Made by a program: the position numbers and the translations under genes. The notes beneath the pieces are model-generated. The model was given only the letters and a program-made list of their open reading frames with translations, had not been told where the DNA came from and did no database searches. A stretch of DNA of 64,000 nucleotides from Saprospirales bacterium (GTDB lineage: Bacteria; Bacteroidota; Bacteroidia; Chitinophagales; Saprospiraceae): the NCBI GenBank assembly GCA_016711045.1, contig JADJTT010000006.1, positions 1 to 64,000 on the forward strand, given 5' to 3'. Positions 6,658-14,072 of the stretch are shown piece after piece; position 1 is the first letter of the stretch, and each line of letters opens with the position of its first letter.

Positions 6658-6946
6658 GAATATGCTTATTTAAGAAATTATTGATGTGGGGTATTTGAAA
6701 AAAGAAAACCCCCAAGTAGTAGTTGATCTTTCGGTGGCGTTCGTGTGGAAGCAACTGTTCTTCCCAAATTTTTTGAATCAGTTTTTTATCCCAAAGATGA
6801 AACAACTGTGTTAAATCGGGCACATCACCGTAAAGCAAAACCTGCTCAATAACCACCTCATCGGGTATGGATTGCTCCTCTCTCGTATCGTAAGACCAAA
6901 AGAGATTTTTGGGCAAAAGACTTTGTATGAATTCAGGTTTGGTCAT
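6584..6946 (-). CDS. DUF6922-like partner/antitoxin of AbiEii
   Basis: A 120-residue protein whose first 90 residues fit the DUF6922 pattern from memory: SLLPKNLFWSYDTREEQSI, VVIEQVLLYGDVPDLTQLF, then INYYLGVFFFQIPHINNF. In Bacteroidota such genes commonly precede AbiEii-type nucleotidyltransferases and probably neutralise them. The last 25 residues overlap the toxin in another frame and look unlike the family, so the true stop may have been lost by an indel. ATG at 6946. Confidence 0.65.
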   Translation of the reverse strand: MTKPEFIQSLLPKNLFWSYDTREEQSIPDEVVIEQVLLYGDVPDLTQLFHLWDKKLIQKIWEEQLLPHERHRKINYYLGVFFFQIPHINNFLNKHIRAYPRLERLRLLAAGDPESPYRAG

Positions 6947-6987
6947 TATTTAAAGATAGGAAGATTAGTTGAGAGTTGCCTCCTTCG

Positions 6988-7080
6988 CTAAAGCTTCGGC
7001 GGCCCGGTAGAGTTTAGAGTGATGTGGCGGCGCAGCCACTTTGTGACCGCGGTATTTGTTTCCAATGCAATTCCCTTCAT
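6988..7080 (-). pseudogene. vapC toxin stub (30 codons)
   Basis: ATG at 7080, 2 nt after the antitoxin stop. MKGIALETNTAV has the PIN beginning with the first aspartate apparently changed to glutamate (LETN in place of LDTN). The frame then runs through the palindromic repeat (KWLRRH) and stops inside the left 29-bp inverted repeat. The toxin body is missing. Confidence 0.55.
7011..7052. repeat. GCGGCGCAGTCAC palindromic repeat, copy 3
   Basis: AGTTTAGAGTGATGTGGCGG, CGCAGCCACTTTGTGACCGC and GGT. Same element as 2236-2278 and 5651-5686; here it lies inside the vapC stub. Confidence 0.7.
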
Positions 7081-7082
7081 TT

Positions 7083-7307
7083 CTACCAATCTCCTTCAAT
7101 CCTTGAAAACTCAGCATCTACATCTGCCTGAATAGCTAAGGCTTCTTCATCCGAAAGGGTGCCCGCAAAGGAGAGAACCTGATCCCGGTTGCCCTTTTCT
7201 TTTTTCAGGTTCTTTTGCAATAGATGAATAAACTCCCAGATCTGGAAGAGCAGCCTGGAACTGCCTATTGACTGGATGTCTTGAAGGATTTGTTCTTTGA
7301 TGGTCAT
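7083..7307 (-). CDS. VapB-like antitoxin (orphan)
   Basis: A 74-residue protein, MTIKEQILQDIQSIGSSRLL onward, ending in an acidic tail (LSDEEALAIQADVDAEFSRI) of the kind that wraps a PIN toxin. It is followed 2 nt later by a PIN toxin stub. It lies inside the 417-bp inverted-repeat unit. No DNA-binding motif is obvious by eye. Confidence 0.65.
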   Translation of the reverse strand: MTIKEQILQDIQSIGSSRLLFQIWEFIHLLQKNLKKEKGNRDQVLSFAGTLSDEEALAIQADVDAEFSRIEGDW

Positions 7308-7388
7308 TCGAGCAGTTTTTATCTAAAAAAAACGCTTTTTGAAGGAGAATGGTTCCTTGTCCCGCCGAAGCTTTAGCGAAGGAGGCAA

Positions 7389-8255
7389 CTAAACAGTGTC
7401 CATAAAATTCCTCTCCGTCCTATTAAACACCACAATACCCAGCAAAAGCAACACGACCATAAACCCGCCGCTGTACGCCAGATTCCCCCACGAAAAGGTG
7501 CCGTGCCCCAGGATGCCGTATTTGAAGGTCTCGATCACACTGGTCATCGGGTTGAGCACGGCGAGGTGACGCCAGCGCTCGGGTACTTCGCTCAAGGGGT
7601 AGATCACCGGCGTGGCATACATCATGAGCTGCACGCCGAAGCCGAGCAACACCGACAAGTCCCGGTATTTGGTGGTCATGGAGGTGATGAGCAACCCGGA
7701 GCCTAGCCCCAATCCCGCCAGCAGCACAACCAACACCGGGAACAGCAAAATATAGACATTGGGCTCCAATGGCGCCCCTTTCCACAAAAAATACACATAA
7801 AAGCCGATGAACAGCAGCAGCTGAATGCCGTACTTGATCATATTGCTCATCACCACACTCAGCGGCGTCACCAGCCTGGGGAAATACACTTTCCCGAAGA
7901 TCCCCTGGTTGCCCACAAAGGTGTTGGAAGTACCGTTGAGGCAGGCCGCAAAGTAGTTCCAGTTGGTCAGCCCCGCCAGATAAAACAGCATGGGCGGTAT
8001 GCCGTCGGTCGAAATACCCGCCAGCTTCCCAAACACCACCGTAAACATCAGCGTCGTAAGCACCGGCTGCACGAAGTGCCACAACGGTCCCAAAACGGTC
8101 TGCTTGTATTGGGCTACGAAGTCGCGGCGCACGAAGAGGGTGAGGAGGTCTCTATATCTCCAGACTTCCTTCAGCTTTAAATCCAGTAAGGATCTATGCG
8201 GGGTTATTACGGTATCCCAATGTTCGTCTTCTGGGGTAATAGGCTGTTGGATCAT
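7389..8255 (-). CDS. Wzm-like polysaccharide ABC transporter permease
   Basis: A 288-residue ABC-2 type permease of O-antigen/teichoic-acid exporters. The family N-terminus is present (WRYRDLLTLFVRRDFVAQYK, then QTVLGPLWHFVQPVLTTLMF), followed by six hydrophobic segments, including LFYLAGLTNWNYFAACLNG and a conserved ATPVIYPLSEVPERWRHLAV before the last two helices. It pairs with the Wzt-like ATPase at 189-1435 to move a lipid-linked glycan across the inner membrane; the toxin-antitoxin island now separates the two. The gene is intact. Its stop codon lies in the end of the 29-bp inverted repeat. Confidence 0.92.
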   Translation of the reverse strand: MIQQPITPEDEHWDTVITPHRSLLDLKLKEVWRYRDLLTLFVRRDFVAQYKQTVLGPLWHFVQPVLTTLMFTVVFGKLAGISTDGIPPMLFYLAGLTNWNYFAACLNGTSNTFVGNQGIFGKVYFPRLVTPLSVVMSNMIKYGIQLLLFIGFYVYFLWKGAPLEPNVYILLFPVLVVLLAGLGLGSGLLITSMTTKYRDLSVLLGFGVQLMMYATPVIYPLSEVPERWRHLAVLNPMTSVIETFKYGILGHGTFSWGNLAYSGGFMVVLLLLGIVVFNRTERNFMDTV

Positions 8256-8266
8256 TTAAAATTATT

Positions 8267-8335
8267 AACCGCGAAGGCGCAAAGGACGCAAAGTTGATTT
8301 TGCGTTTGCTTAGCGTCCTTTGCGTCTTTGCGGTT
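8267..8335. repeat. AACCGCAAAGGCGC inverted-repeat element, copy 1
   Basis: AACCGCGAAGGCGCAAAGGA on the left is complementary to TCCTTTGCGTCTTTGCGGTT on the right, around a short centre. A second, longer copy is at 13866-13964. It lies between wzc and the permease gene and could act as a processing or attenuation hairpin. Confidence 0.75.
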
Positions 8336-8362
8336 CATTTTTTGGTAGCTAAAAAACAAAAA

Positions 8363-10761
8363 TCACGCTTTTTCCTCTTTTTTCTTCCGCCTCTTCTTCA
8401 TCACCCCTCCCTTCTCCGTCTCCACATACCCATACCCATATCCGTAGCCATATCCGTACCCGTAGCCATACCCGTACTTCTTATTGAGCTTGACGCCGTT
8501 GAGGAGCACGGATACGCGGGGCAGTTTCTTGGCGCGATAGAGGTCGTCGATGAGCTGGAGGGAGCTCATCTGGGTGCGGTGGAAGCGGGTGACGATAATG
8601 GTGGCGTTGACGTGCTCGCTGATCATGAGGGCGTCGGCGACGAGACCGACGGGGGCGGTGTCGACGATGATGCAGTCGAAACGCTCCTTGAGGTGGTTGA
8701 ATATGTCGTACATAAGCGGGCTGGTGAGCAGCTCGCCGGGGTTGGGCGGTATGGGGCCGGAGGGCACGATGAAGAGGTTGGGGCTGAAGGGCGTGGGCAC
8801 GACCAGGTCTTCGAGGCTGGCTTCGCCGACGAGGTAGTTGGTGACGCCCATGCCGGTGGTCAGCCCGGTGTAGTTGGCGATCTTGGGCTTGCGCAGGTCG
8901 AGGCCGATGATGACGGTGCGCTTGCCGGCGAGGGCCTCACTGATGCCCAGGTTGAGGGACACGAAGGTCTTGCCCTCCCCGCTGATGGTGGAGGTGACCA
9001 TGATGATCTGCGGCTTGGTGTCGGCCGTGAGAAACTGCATATTGGTGCGCAGGAGGCGAAACATCTCGGCGATGGCCGACCGGCTGCCTTTCTGCACGAC
9101 GATGGGGCTGCTGTCTTTAGCGAGGCCGATGATGCCCATGAAGGGCGCCTTGGTATAGCGGCGAATGTCTTTTTCGGTGTGCACCTTATTGTTGAACAAC
9201 TCGATGAGCGTGAGGATACCGGCGGGGATGCCGAGTCCCAGCATAAGGCCCAACATCCAGAAGCTACGCAGGTTGGTGCCAATGACGCCCGACACACTGG
9301 GGGCGTCGATGACGCGGGTATTGCCCACCTGGGCAGCCAGAGCCAGGGCGGTCGATTCGCGCTTTTCGAGGAGCATCAGGAAGAGGCTTTCTTTGATCTT
9401 CTGCTGGCGCATGATCTGGAGCAGCTCCCGCTCATTGGCCGGAGCGGCGGCGATCTGCTGCTCAAACGGATCGAGCTGGGCGCGGAACTGTGCCTGGCGC
9501 AACTCGATCTCCTGCCGCAGGATGTCCAGGTTGCGGCGGATGTTGCCTTCGAGGTAGTCCATCTGCTCGAGCTGGCGGGCCAGCACCGGGTTTTCGGGGG
9601 TGGCAAACTCGAGGAGGCGCTGCCGTTCGAAAATGAGTTGGTTGTATTCGCTGATGAAGCCGCTCAATCCGCGTTCGAACACGTCGGAGACCACCGGAAG
9701 TGGTTCGGAGCGGTTGGTGTCGCGGTTGAAGATGGCTTCGATGTTGTCGAGCAATACTTTTTGTACCTCCAGGTCAAGGATCTGCTCGTCGCGCTTGGTG
9801 GCGAGGCCGATATTGCGGCCCGCGTTTTCGTTCACGCCGAGCGGAATATCCCGGCTGCGCTTGAAGTTTTCGACGTCTTTTCTACGTCATAAAGCTCGCG
9901 GGTCACAAAGTCGAGGCGTTCGTTGACGAAGGCGAGGGTTTTGAGGTTGGCTTCGTTCTTTTTCTGGATGATATCGTCGCTATAGACCTCGATGAGCTTG
10001 TTGACGATGGCTTTGGCCTTGTCGGCATTGGGGCTGTTCATGCCCAACTTCACCACGTTGGAGCGGATCACCGGGTCGATCACCAGGCTACCGGCCAGGC
10101 TGCCGGCCACGGCGTCGGGCCATTGATTTTTGATCAGTATTTGGGCGCCATCTACAGGCATAAATCGATAGTCGACCAGCCAGGTTGCCTCGGCATAGCT
10201 GAAGGGCTCTCCGTATGTGCAGGGCAGGCTTTTATCTTCGTTAAGCACGAGGTTAAAGGTCTTGTCATCGATGGGATCGATGCGCAGGGTTTTGCCGTAG
10301 GCTTTATCCGAAGGCGCGGCAGAGGTCAGCACGACCGGAGTGTTTCCGTAAAACTCGGTGGTCTTTACGCGTCCTTCCACGAAATAACTCACATTGAGTC
10401 CTAGTGAGTCCACCACTTTGCGCATCAGCGTCCGCGATTTGAGCACGGTGAGCTCATTGGTGAGGTCGCCCGAACTGGAGCTTCCGCCTCCGCCGCCCAG
10501 CAGGCTGCCGAGGTCGAGTTCTTGCCTGCCGCCGGAATTGACGATCATCGTGCTGCGCACCTGATACACCGGCACCACATAGCGGGCCTTAAATTTCACA
10601 TACCCCACTGCCAGGGCGATACCGATGGCAAAGAGGTACCAATTGCGCAGCAGCCGAAAGATCAGCGAGCGCGTGTCGAGGAAAAAAAGCTGGTCTTTTT
10701 CTTCTTCAGGTGGTGGATGGTTGTGTTGGCCGTTGCTGAGGCCGTTCTTGGGATAATCCAA
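8363..10761 (-). pseudogene. Wzc-like polysaccharide co-polymerase / tyrosine autokinase, one frameshift
   Basis: About 799 residues when the single frameshift near 9885 (a short T-run) is repaired: residues 1-293 lie in one frame, the rest in another, joining RLDFVTRELYDVEK to ENFKRSRDIPLG. The N-terminal half has a Wzz-type chain-length domain with a membrane helix (NWYLFAIGIALAVGYVKF) and a second one near SFWMLGLMLGLGIPAG. The kinase has Walker A STISGEGKT, Walker A' VIIGLDLRKPK and Walker B CIIVDTAPVG. The C-terminal tail carries nine tyrosines alternating with glycine (8420-8480), the autophosphorylation cluster. No in-frame ATG is available; the start is probably TTG at 10761. The indel may be a sequencing error. 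Confidence 0.85.
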
Positions 10762-10804
10762 ATTTGGGGGCTTTTGGTAGTTTTCTCAATGTATATTCTC
10801 ATAG

Positions 10805-10838
10805 AAAAAGACACTGGCCGCCGGCCAGTGTCTTTTTT
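10805..10838 (-). terminator. Perfect hairpin after the Wza-like gene
   Basis: AAAAAGACACTGGCC, loop GCC, GGCCAGTGTCTTTTT: a 15-bp perfect stem flanked by A and T runs, so it could terminate in either direction. It starts at the stop of the Wza-like gene and lies before the Wzc-like gene, so it would attenuate rather than end the operon. Confidence 0.75.
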
Positions 10839-11637
10839 ACCTGGTCAACGCCAGCACGATCGATAAGATAGACAACCCCGCCGTCACATACCCAATAATA
10901 CGCTGTGCGGGATCGGCGACGGTGGCGATGCGTTGGCGGAGGGGTTCTATATAGATGACGTCGTTTTGCGAAAGGTAGTAGTAGGGCGACGCGAAGAGCT
11001 CGGGACTTTGGAGGTCGACCGTGCCGTATTCGCGTATGCCGTTCACTTCGCGGATCACCAGGAGGGTGGCGCGGTTGGCGTAGAGGGTAAGGTCGCCCGC
11101 CATGCCGATGGCCTCGAGGATGGTGATGCGCGGACTGACCACGTTATAGGTCGATGGGCGGTTTATTTCGCCCATGATGGTAAATTTGAAATTGAGGAAC
11201 TGCACGTTGATCACCGCATCCTTGAGGAATGGTTGGATCAGGGTGAAGAGCAGGTTGCGCACCTCGGTCTGGGTGAGCCCCGCTACCGCCACGCGCCCTA
11301 CTACCGGGAAATCGAGGTAGCCGTCGTAGCCCACCGTATAGCCGAAGAGGGTTTGAGGATTGAGGCCGCTGTTATTCCCGCCGAAGTTCATATTGTTATT
11401 CTGCCCTGTACGGATCTTATTGAAAGGCTGTGCGGCTTCCTGGTCGTAGCTGGTCACCTGGATATTGAGGATGTCGTTGGGCTGGATCCTGGGTTCGAGC
11501 TCATTGAGGATCTCGACGGGCACCGACGCCGTGCGCTCGCCATCGCTCCGGAAGTTGACGAGTTGCTTGTGGTAGACGCAAGAGGGTGCGGTCAGCACAA
11601 GCAAAATGAGTAGTCCCCAAATGTAATTTTTTCTCAT
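10837..11637 (-). CDS. Wza-like polysaccharide export lipoprotein
   Basis: A 266-residue outer-membrane polysaccharide export protein (Poly_export plus SLBB-type domain). The signal peptide is a lipoprotein type, with lipobox LTAPSC at residues 15-20. RIQPNDILNIQVTSYDQEA is the usual export-domain start, followed by GYLDFPVVGRVAVAGLTQTE and the SLBB-like region INRPSTYNVVSPRITILEAI. A final hydrophobic segment (IIGYVTAGLSILSIVLAL) is typical of the short Bacteroidota form. It should form the outer-membrane channel coupled to the Wzc-like kinase encoded next. Confidence 0.92.
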   Translation of the reverse strand: MRKNYIWGLLILLVLTAPSCVYHKQLVNFRSDGERTASVPVEILNELEPRIQPNDILNIQVTSYDQEAAQPFNKIRTGQNNNMNFGGNNSGLNPQTLFGYTVGYDGYLDFPVVGRVAVAGLTQTEVRNLLFTLIQPFLKDAVINVQFLNFKFTIMGEINRPSTYNVVSPRITILEAIGMAGDLTLYANRATLLVIREVNGIREYGTVDLQSPELFASPYYYLSQNDVIYIEPLRQRIATVADPAQRIIGYVTAGLSILSIVLALTR

Positions 11638-11921
11638 AGTGTGTTCAGGGATTCTGATATAGGGTACAATTTAAGATTTTTTTTATAAATAGTTGTTATT
11701 TCGCACTAACGCCCTTTTCGCACCCTCCCCCCGACCCCCTCCCTTGAAATGGAGGGGGAGCTTTTTGAGCTTTATTTCCAGAAAATTTCATCGACGAAGC
11801 TTTTGCAAAACAATTGATCAAATCATTGTTTTTCAGTGCAAAGAGCTCCCCTCCCTGTTTGAGGGAGGGGTCGGGGGAGGGTTGAAAACCTGGAGCTTGC
11901 TCCAACTTGTGGGTAAACCGC
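11638..11921. repeat. Large inverted repeat of CCCTCCC words
   Basis: 11723-11772 (CACCCTCCCCCCGACCCCCT, CCCTTGAAATGGAGGGGGAG) pairs with 11840-11881 (AGCTCCCCTCCCTGTTTGAG, GGAGGGGTCGGGGGAGGG). The arms each hold their own small hairpin. The gap between the phosphatase and Wza-like genes has no other feature. Confidence 0.7.
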
Positions 11922-12668
11922 TCACAGCCCTGCATTCTTAAACCTGGTCCCCTCCAACACCTTCCGCACTTTCCTGTCCGACAATGCTTCTTTCAGTTTA
12001 TCTGCGTGTTGTTCGTGGTGCATATCGGTGCCCAGAAAATCGATCAATCCTTTTTTGAGGAGTTTGAACGCCTGGTCGCGCACCGTGGTACCGTAATGTC
12101 CGGTGAGGGAAAGCAGGTTGAGTTGAAATTCGCATCCGTATTCCTTTAGACGCTCTACGGCATTGAAGTCACGCGTGTAGTAGGGATAACGCTCGGGGTG
12201 TGCCAGGAGCGGCTTATACCCTTTCGTCTGCATCCGGAACAGCAGGTCGTGCAGATTGGACGCCGGCGCTACGCCTGCCATCTCGATCAGCACCCGGTTG
12301 CCGGGCAGGGTGAGCAGGTCTTCTTCCTGCAACAGCCGTTCAAAATTTTCATCCAAAAAATACTCCGCCGCCACGTCAAATTCAATCCCCTCACCCCGAT
12401 AGCCATCGGGGCCTTTCAATCCCTCCAACACCGCCTCCTTCCCTTCCAAAATCCTTTCCCTCGTATTCGGATAATGATCCGCCATCACATGCGGCGTGGT
12501 GATGATCTTTTTATACCCCATCTCCACCAGCCGCCGGATAAGCGTGAGGGATTCCTCCAGCGTGCGCACGCCATCATCGATCCCGGGGATGAGGTGGGAG
12601 TGGAGGTCCGTGCCCAGCGAGGAATAGGAGCTGGGCGTGGGTGGTTTTTTGGAGGAGCGGAAGAACAT
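11922..12668 (-). CDS. PHP-type tyrosine-protein phosphatase (CpsB/YwqE family)
   Basis: A 248-residue PHP-domain phosphatase that dephosphorylates the Wzc/CpsD-type tyrosine kinase. Metal-binding motifs are present: DLHSHLIPGIDDG near the N-terminus, TTPHVMADHYPNT, LAHPERYPYY, and FLGTDMHHEQHADK near the end. The start is placed at ATG 12668 (MFFRSSKKPPTP), because the longer frame upstream runs into the CAGTTTTCA repeat. It is the first gene of the minus-strand export locus and regulates the kinase encoded two genes downstream. Confidence 0.9.
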   Translation of the reverse strand: MFFRSSKKPPTPSSYSSLGTDLHSHLIPGIDDGVRTLEESLTLIRRLVEMGYKKIITTPHVMADHYPNTRERILEGKEAVLEGLKGPDGYRGEGIEFDVAAEYFLDENFERLLQEEDLLTLPGNRVLIEMAGVAPASNLHDLLFRMQTKGYKPLLAHPERYPYYTRDFNAVERLKEYGCEFQLNLLSLTGHYGTTVRDQAFKLLKKGLIDFLGTDMHHEQHADKLKEALSDRKVRKVLEGTRFKNAGL

Positions 12669-12760
12669 TTTCAGTGGGCAGTTTTCAGTGTGCAGTGTAC
12701 AGTTTTCAGTGGGCATTAACTGCCAACTGCCAACTGAAAACTGCCCACTGAAGCACGGCT
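12669..12760. repeat. CAGTTTTCAGTGGGCA word repeat with inverted copy
   Basis: TTTTCAGTGGGCAG is repeated three times, then AACTGCCAACTGCCAACTGA and AAACTGCCCACTGAA run as the inverted copy, giving a long hairpin. A related CAGTTTTCAA version lies at 58740-58812. Confidence 0.7.
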
Positions 12761-13257
12761 TCGCCGTCGATATGTCGCAGCGACTATCGGATTAATTTAT
12801 TGAGAATGAGTGAACTAGAACAGCTTTTGTTGTTATTCAATACCCTGTTTGGCTAATTCCTGTCAGGGAAAAGCGGTTGTGTGTGCATGTGGGGTGTAAT
12901 GGGAAGGACGAATACCGAAAGGCATCCATCTGTGTGTGGGTACGAATGGTTGCGTCTGCTGTTATGTTCACGGTTTCTGGAAAAATTATATCCAGTTTTT
13001 CGGGGTTGCGTATGAAATTGATCAGCAAAATTACTCAATCTTCGGGAAAAATGTCGGGAAAAGTACAAAAAATCCCGCCTACGCAAACCAGCCTAATAAA
13101 CCTAATAAACCTGATAAACCTCATAAACCCTTTCCCCGGCACCAAACCTTATAAAAACTCATTACCTTTATCCTAAAGAAATTTTGTTTAACCATTATGC
13201 GTTTTTGTTGGTAGCACCAAAAGCCATTTAACCATCAAACGTCTTAAACCTACAGAC
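12761..13257. other. Intergenic region with TAATAAACC words
   Basis: No convincing gene on either strand; small frames here lack coding character. 13091-13130 contains CCTAATAAACCTAATAAACC followed by TGATAAACCTCATAAACCC, a one-armed version of the TTTATGAGG family. TTACCTTTATCC near 13162-13173 resembles a -7 promoter element for the SPOR gene. Confidence 0.45.
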
Positions 13258-13857
13258 ATGAAAAAAATCTTGATTAGCCTAGTATGCCTGAGTTTATTGG
13301 TTGCCGTAGGCGCCGTATCGGCCCAGAAGCAGTTGTCGAAAGATGAAGAAAAAGAGTGGAAGAAGACTGCAAAGGAATATATGAAAAATCCGGCGGCCCT
13401 GGCGCAGTTGACGAAAGACAAGCAGGAGTTGCAGCGCATCAATAATAGCATGGAGAGCGATCTGAACCTGCTCAAGACCCAGGTCAACGCCAAGGACAAC
13501 CGCGTGGCGTCGCTGGAGTCGCAGATCGACCAGCTGAGCATGCAACTGGAAGAAGCCCGCAATGCCGAGCCTTACCAGCCAGCCTACACGACGCCTGCCG
13601 ATAGCCCCGGTGAGATGATTCCGATGGGCACCATCTTCCGCGTACAGATCGGCGCGTTTGAAAAAGAGAAAAACCAGATCCCCACCGGGCTGGAGACCGG
13701 TCAGGATATGGCCCTCGAGCAAGCCGGCGGACTGCAGAAGATCGTGTTGGGGCAGTTTACCAACAAGGCCGATGCCGAAAAATTGCAGAAGCACCTCAAG
13801 AAGATCGGCGTCAAAGACGCCTGGGTGGTGACGTATAAGGACGGCGTTCGGCAGTAA
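13258..13857 (+). CDS. Secreted coiled-coil SPOR-domain protein
   Basis: A 199-residue envelope protein. Residues 1-20 are a signal peptide (MKKILISLVCLSLLVAVGAV, cut after SA). Residues 23-100 are a charged coiled coil (ERINNSMESDLNLLKTQ type heptads). Residues 120-195 form a SPOR-type repeat: FRVQIGAFEKEKN, then KIVLGQFTNKADAEKLQKHL and DAWVVTYKDG. SPOR domains bind denuded peptidoglycan at division or repair sites. No gene is close enough to suggest an operon. Confidence 0.8.
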   Translation: MKKILISLVCLSLLVAVGAVSAQKQLSKDEEKEWKKTAKEYMKNPAALAQLTKDKQELQRINNSMESDLNLLKTQVNAKDNRVASLESQIDQLSMQLEEARNAEPYQPAYTTPADSPGEMIPMGTIFRVQIGAFEKEKNQIPTGLETGQDMALEQAGGLQKIVLGQFTNKADAEKLQKHLKKIGVKDAWVVTYKDGVRQ

Positions 13858-13865
13858 TTTTTTTT

Positions 13866-13964
13866 AACCGCAAAGGCGCTAAGGGCGCAAAGAAATCTTG
13901 CTTTTACAATTACTTTATAGTTGTAAACGCATAGTCTCTTTGCGCCCTTAGCGTCTTCGCGGTT
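13866..13964. repeat. AACCGCAAAGGCGC inverted-repeat element, copy 2
   Basis: AACCGCAAAGGCGCTAAGGG on the left pairs with CCCTTAGCGTCTTCGCGGTT on the right around a 40-nt centre. Same family as 8267-8335. It starts 9 nt after the SPOR-protein stop and may serve as its terminator. Confidence 0.75.
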
Positions 13965-14072
13965 AATTTTTTTCTTTTCATTTGCAAATGCGAGTTTGCG
14001 CCCCTATTTTTCCCCCCACGAACAAATCCGCGCAGCTGACGGGTGAATTTTTTTCACCTCAACAGCCTGACA

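Larger units (their letters stand above)
6974..7390. mobile_element. 417-bp unit bounded by 29-bp perfect inverted repeats
   Basis: AGTTGCCTCCTTCGCTAAAG continuing to CGGCGG at 6974-7002 is the exact reverse complement of 7362-7390. The unit encloses one VapB-like antitoxin gene, a PIN toxin stub and copy 3 of the palindromic repeat. The right arm ends inside the stop codon of the export permease gene. No transposase and no obvious target duplication is seen, so it is called a MITE-like or inverted-repeat-flanked unit rather than a known insertion sequence. The arms also resemble the iterated intergenic words of this genome and could be an independent repeat family. Confidence 0.55.

Noticed and set aside
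1480..7388. Integron cassette array
   Set aside because: Same-strand small toxin-antitoxin genes with repeats look cassette-like, but no integrase is present and the repeats lack paired RYYYAAC/GTTRRRY core sites at regular positions.
8294..9892. 532-codon plus-strand open frame
   Set aside because: Antisense to the Wzc-like kinase; the minus strand has all Walker motifs.
12761..13257. Small genes in the gap before the SPOR protein
   Set aside because: Overlapping short frames on both strands without signal peptide, motif or sensible composition; contains repeat words.
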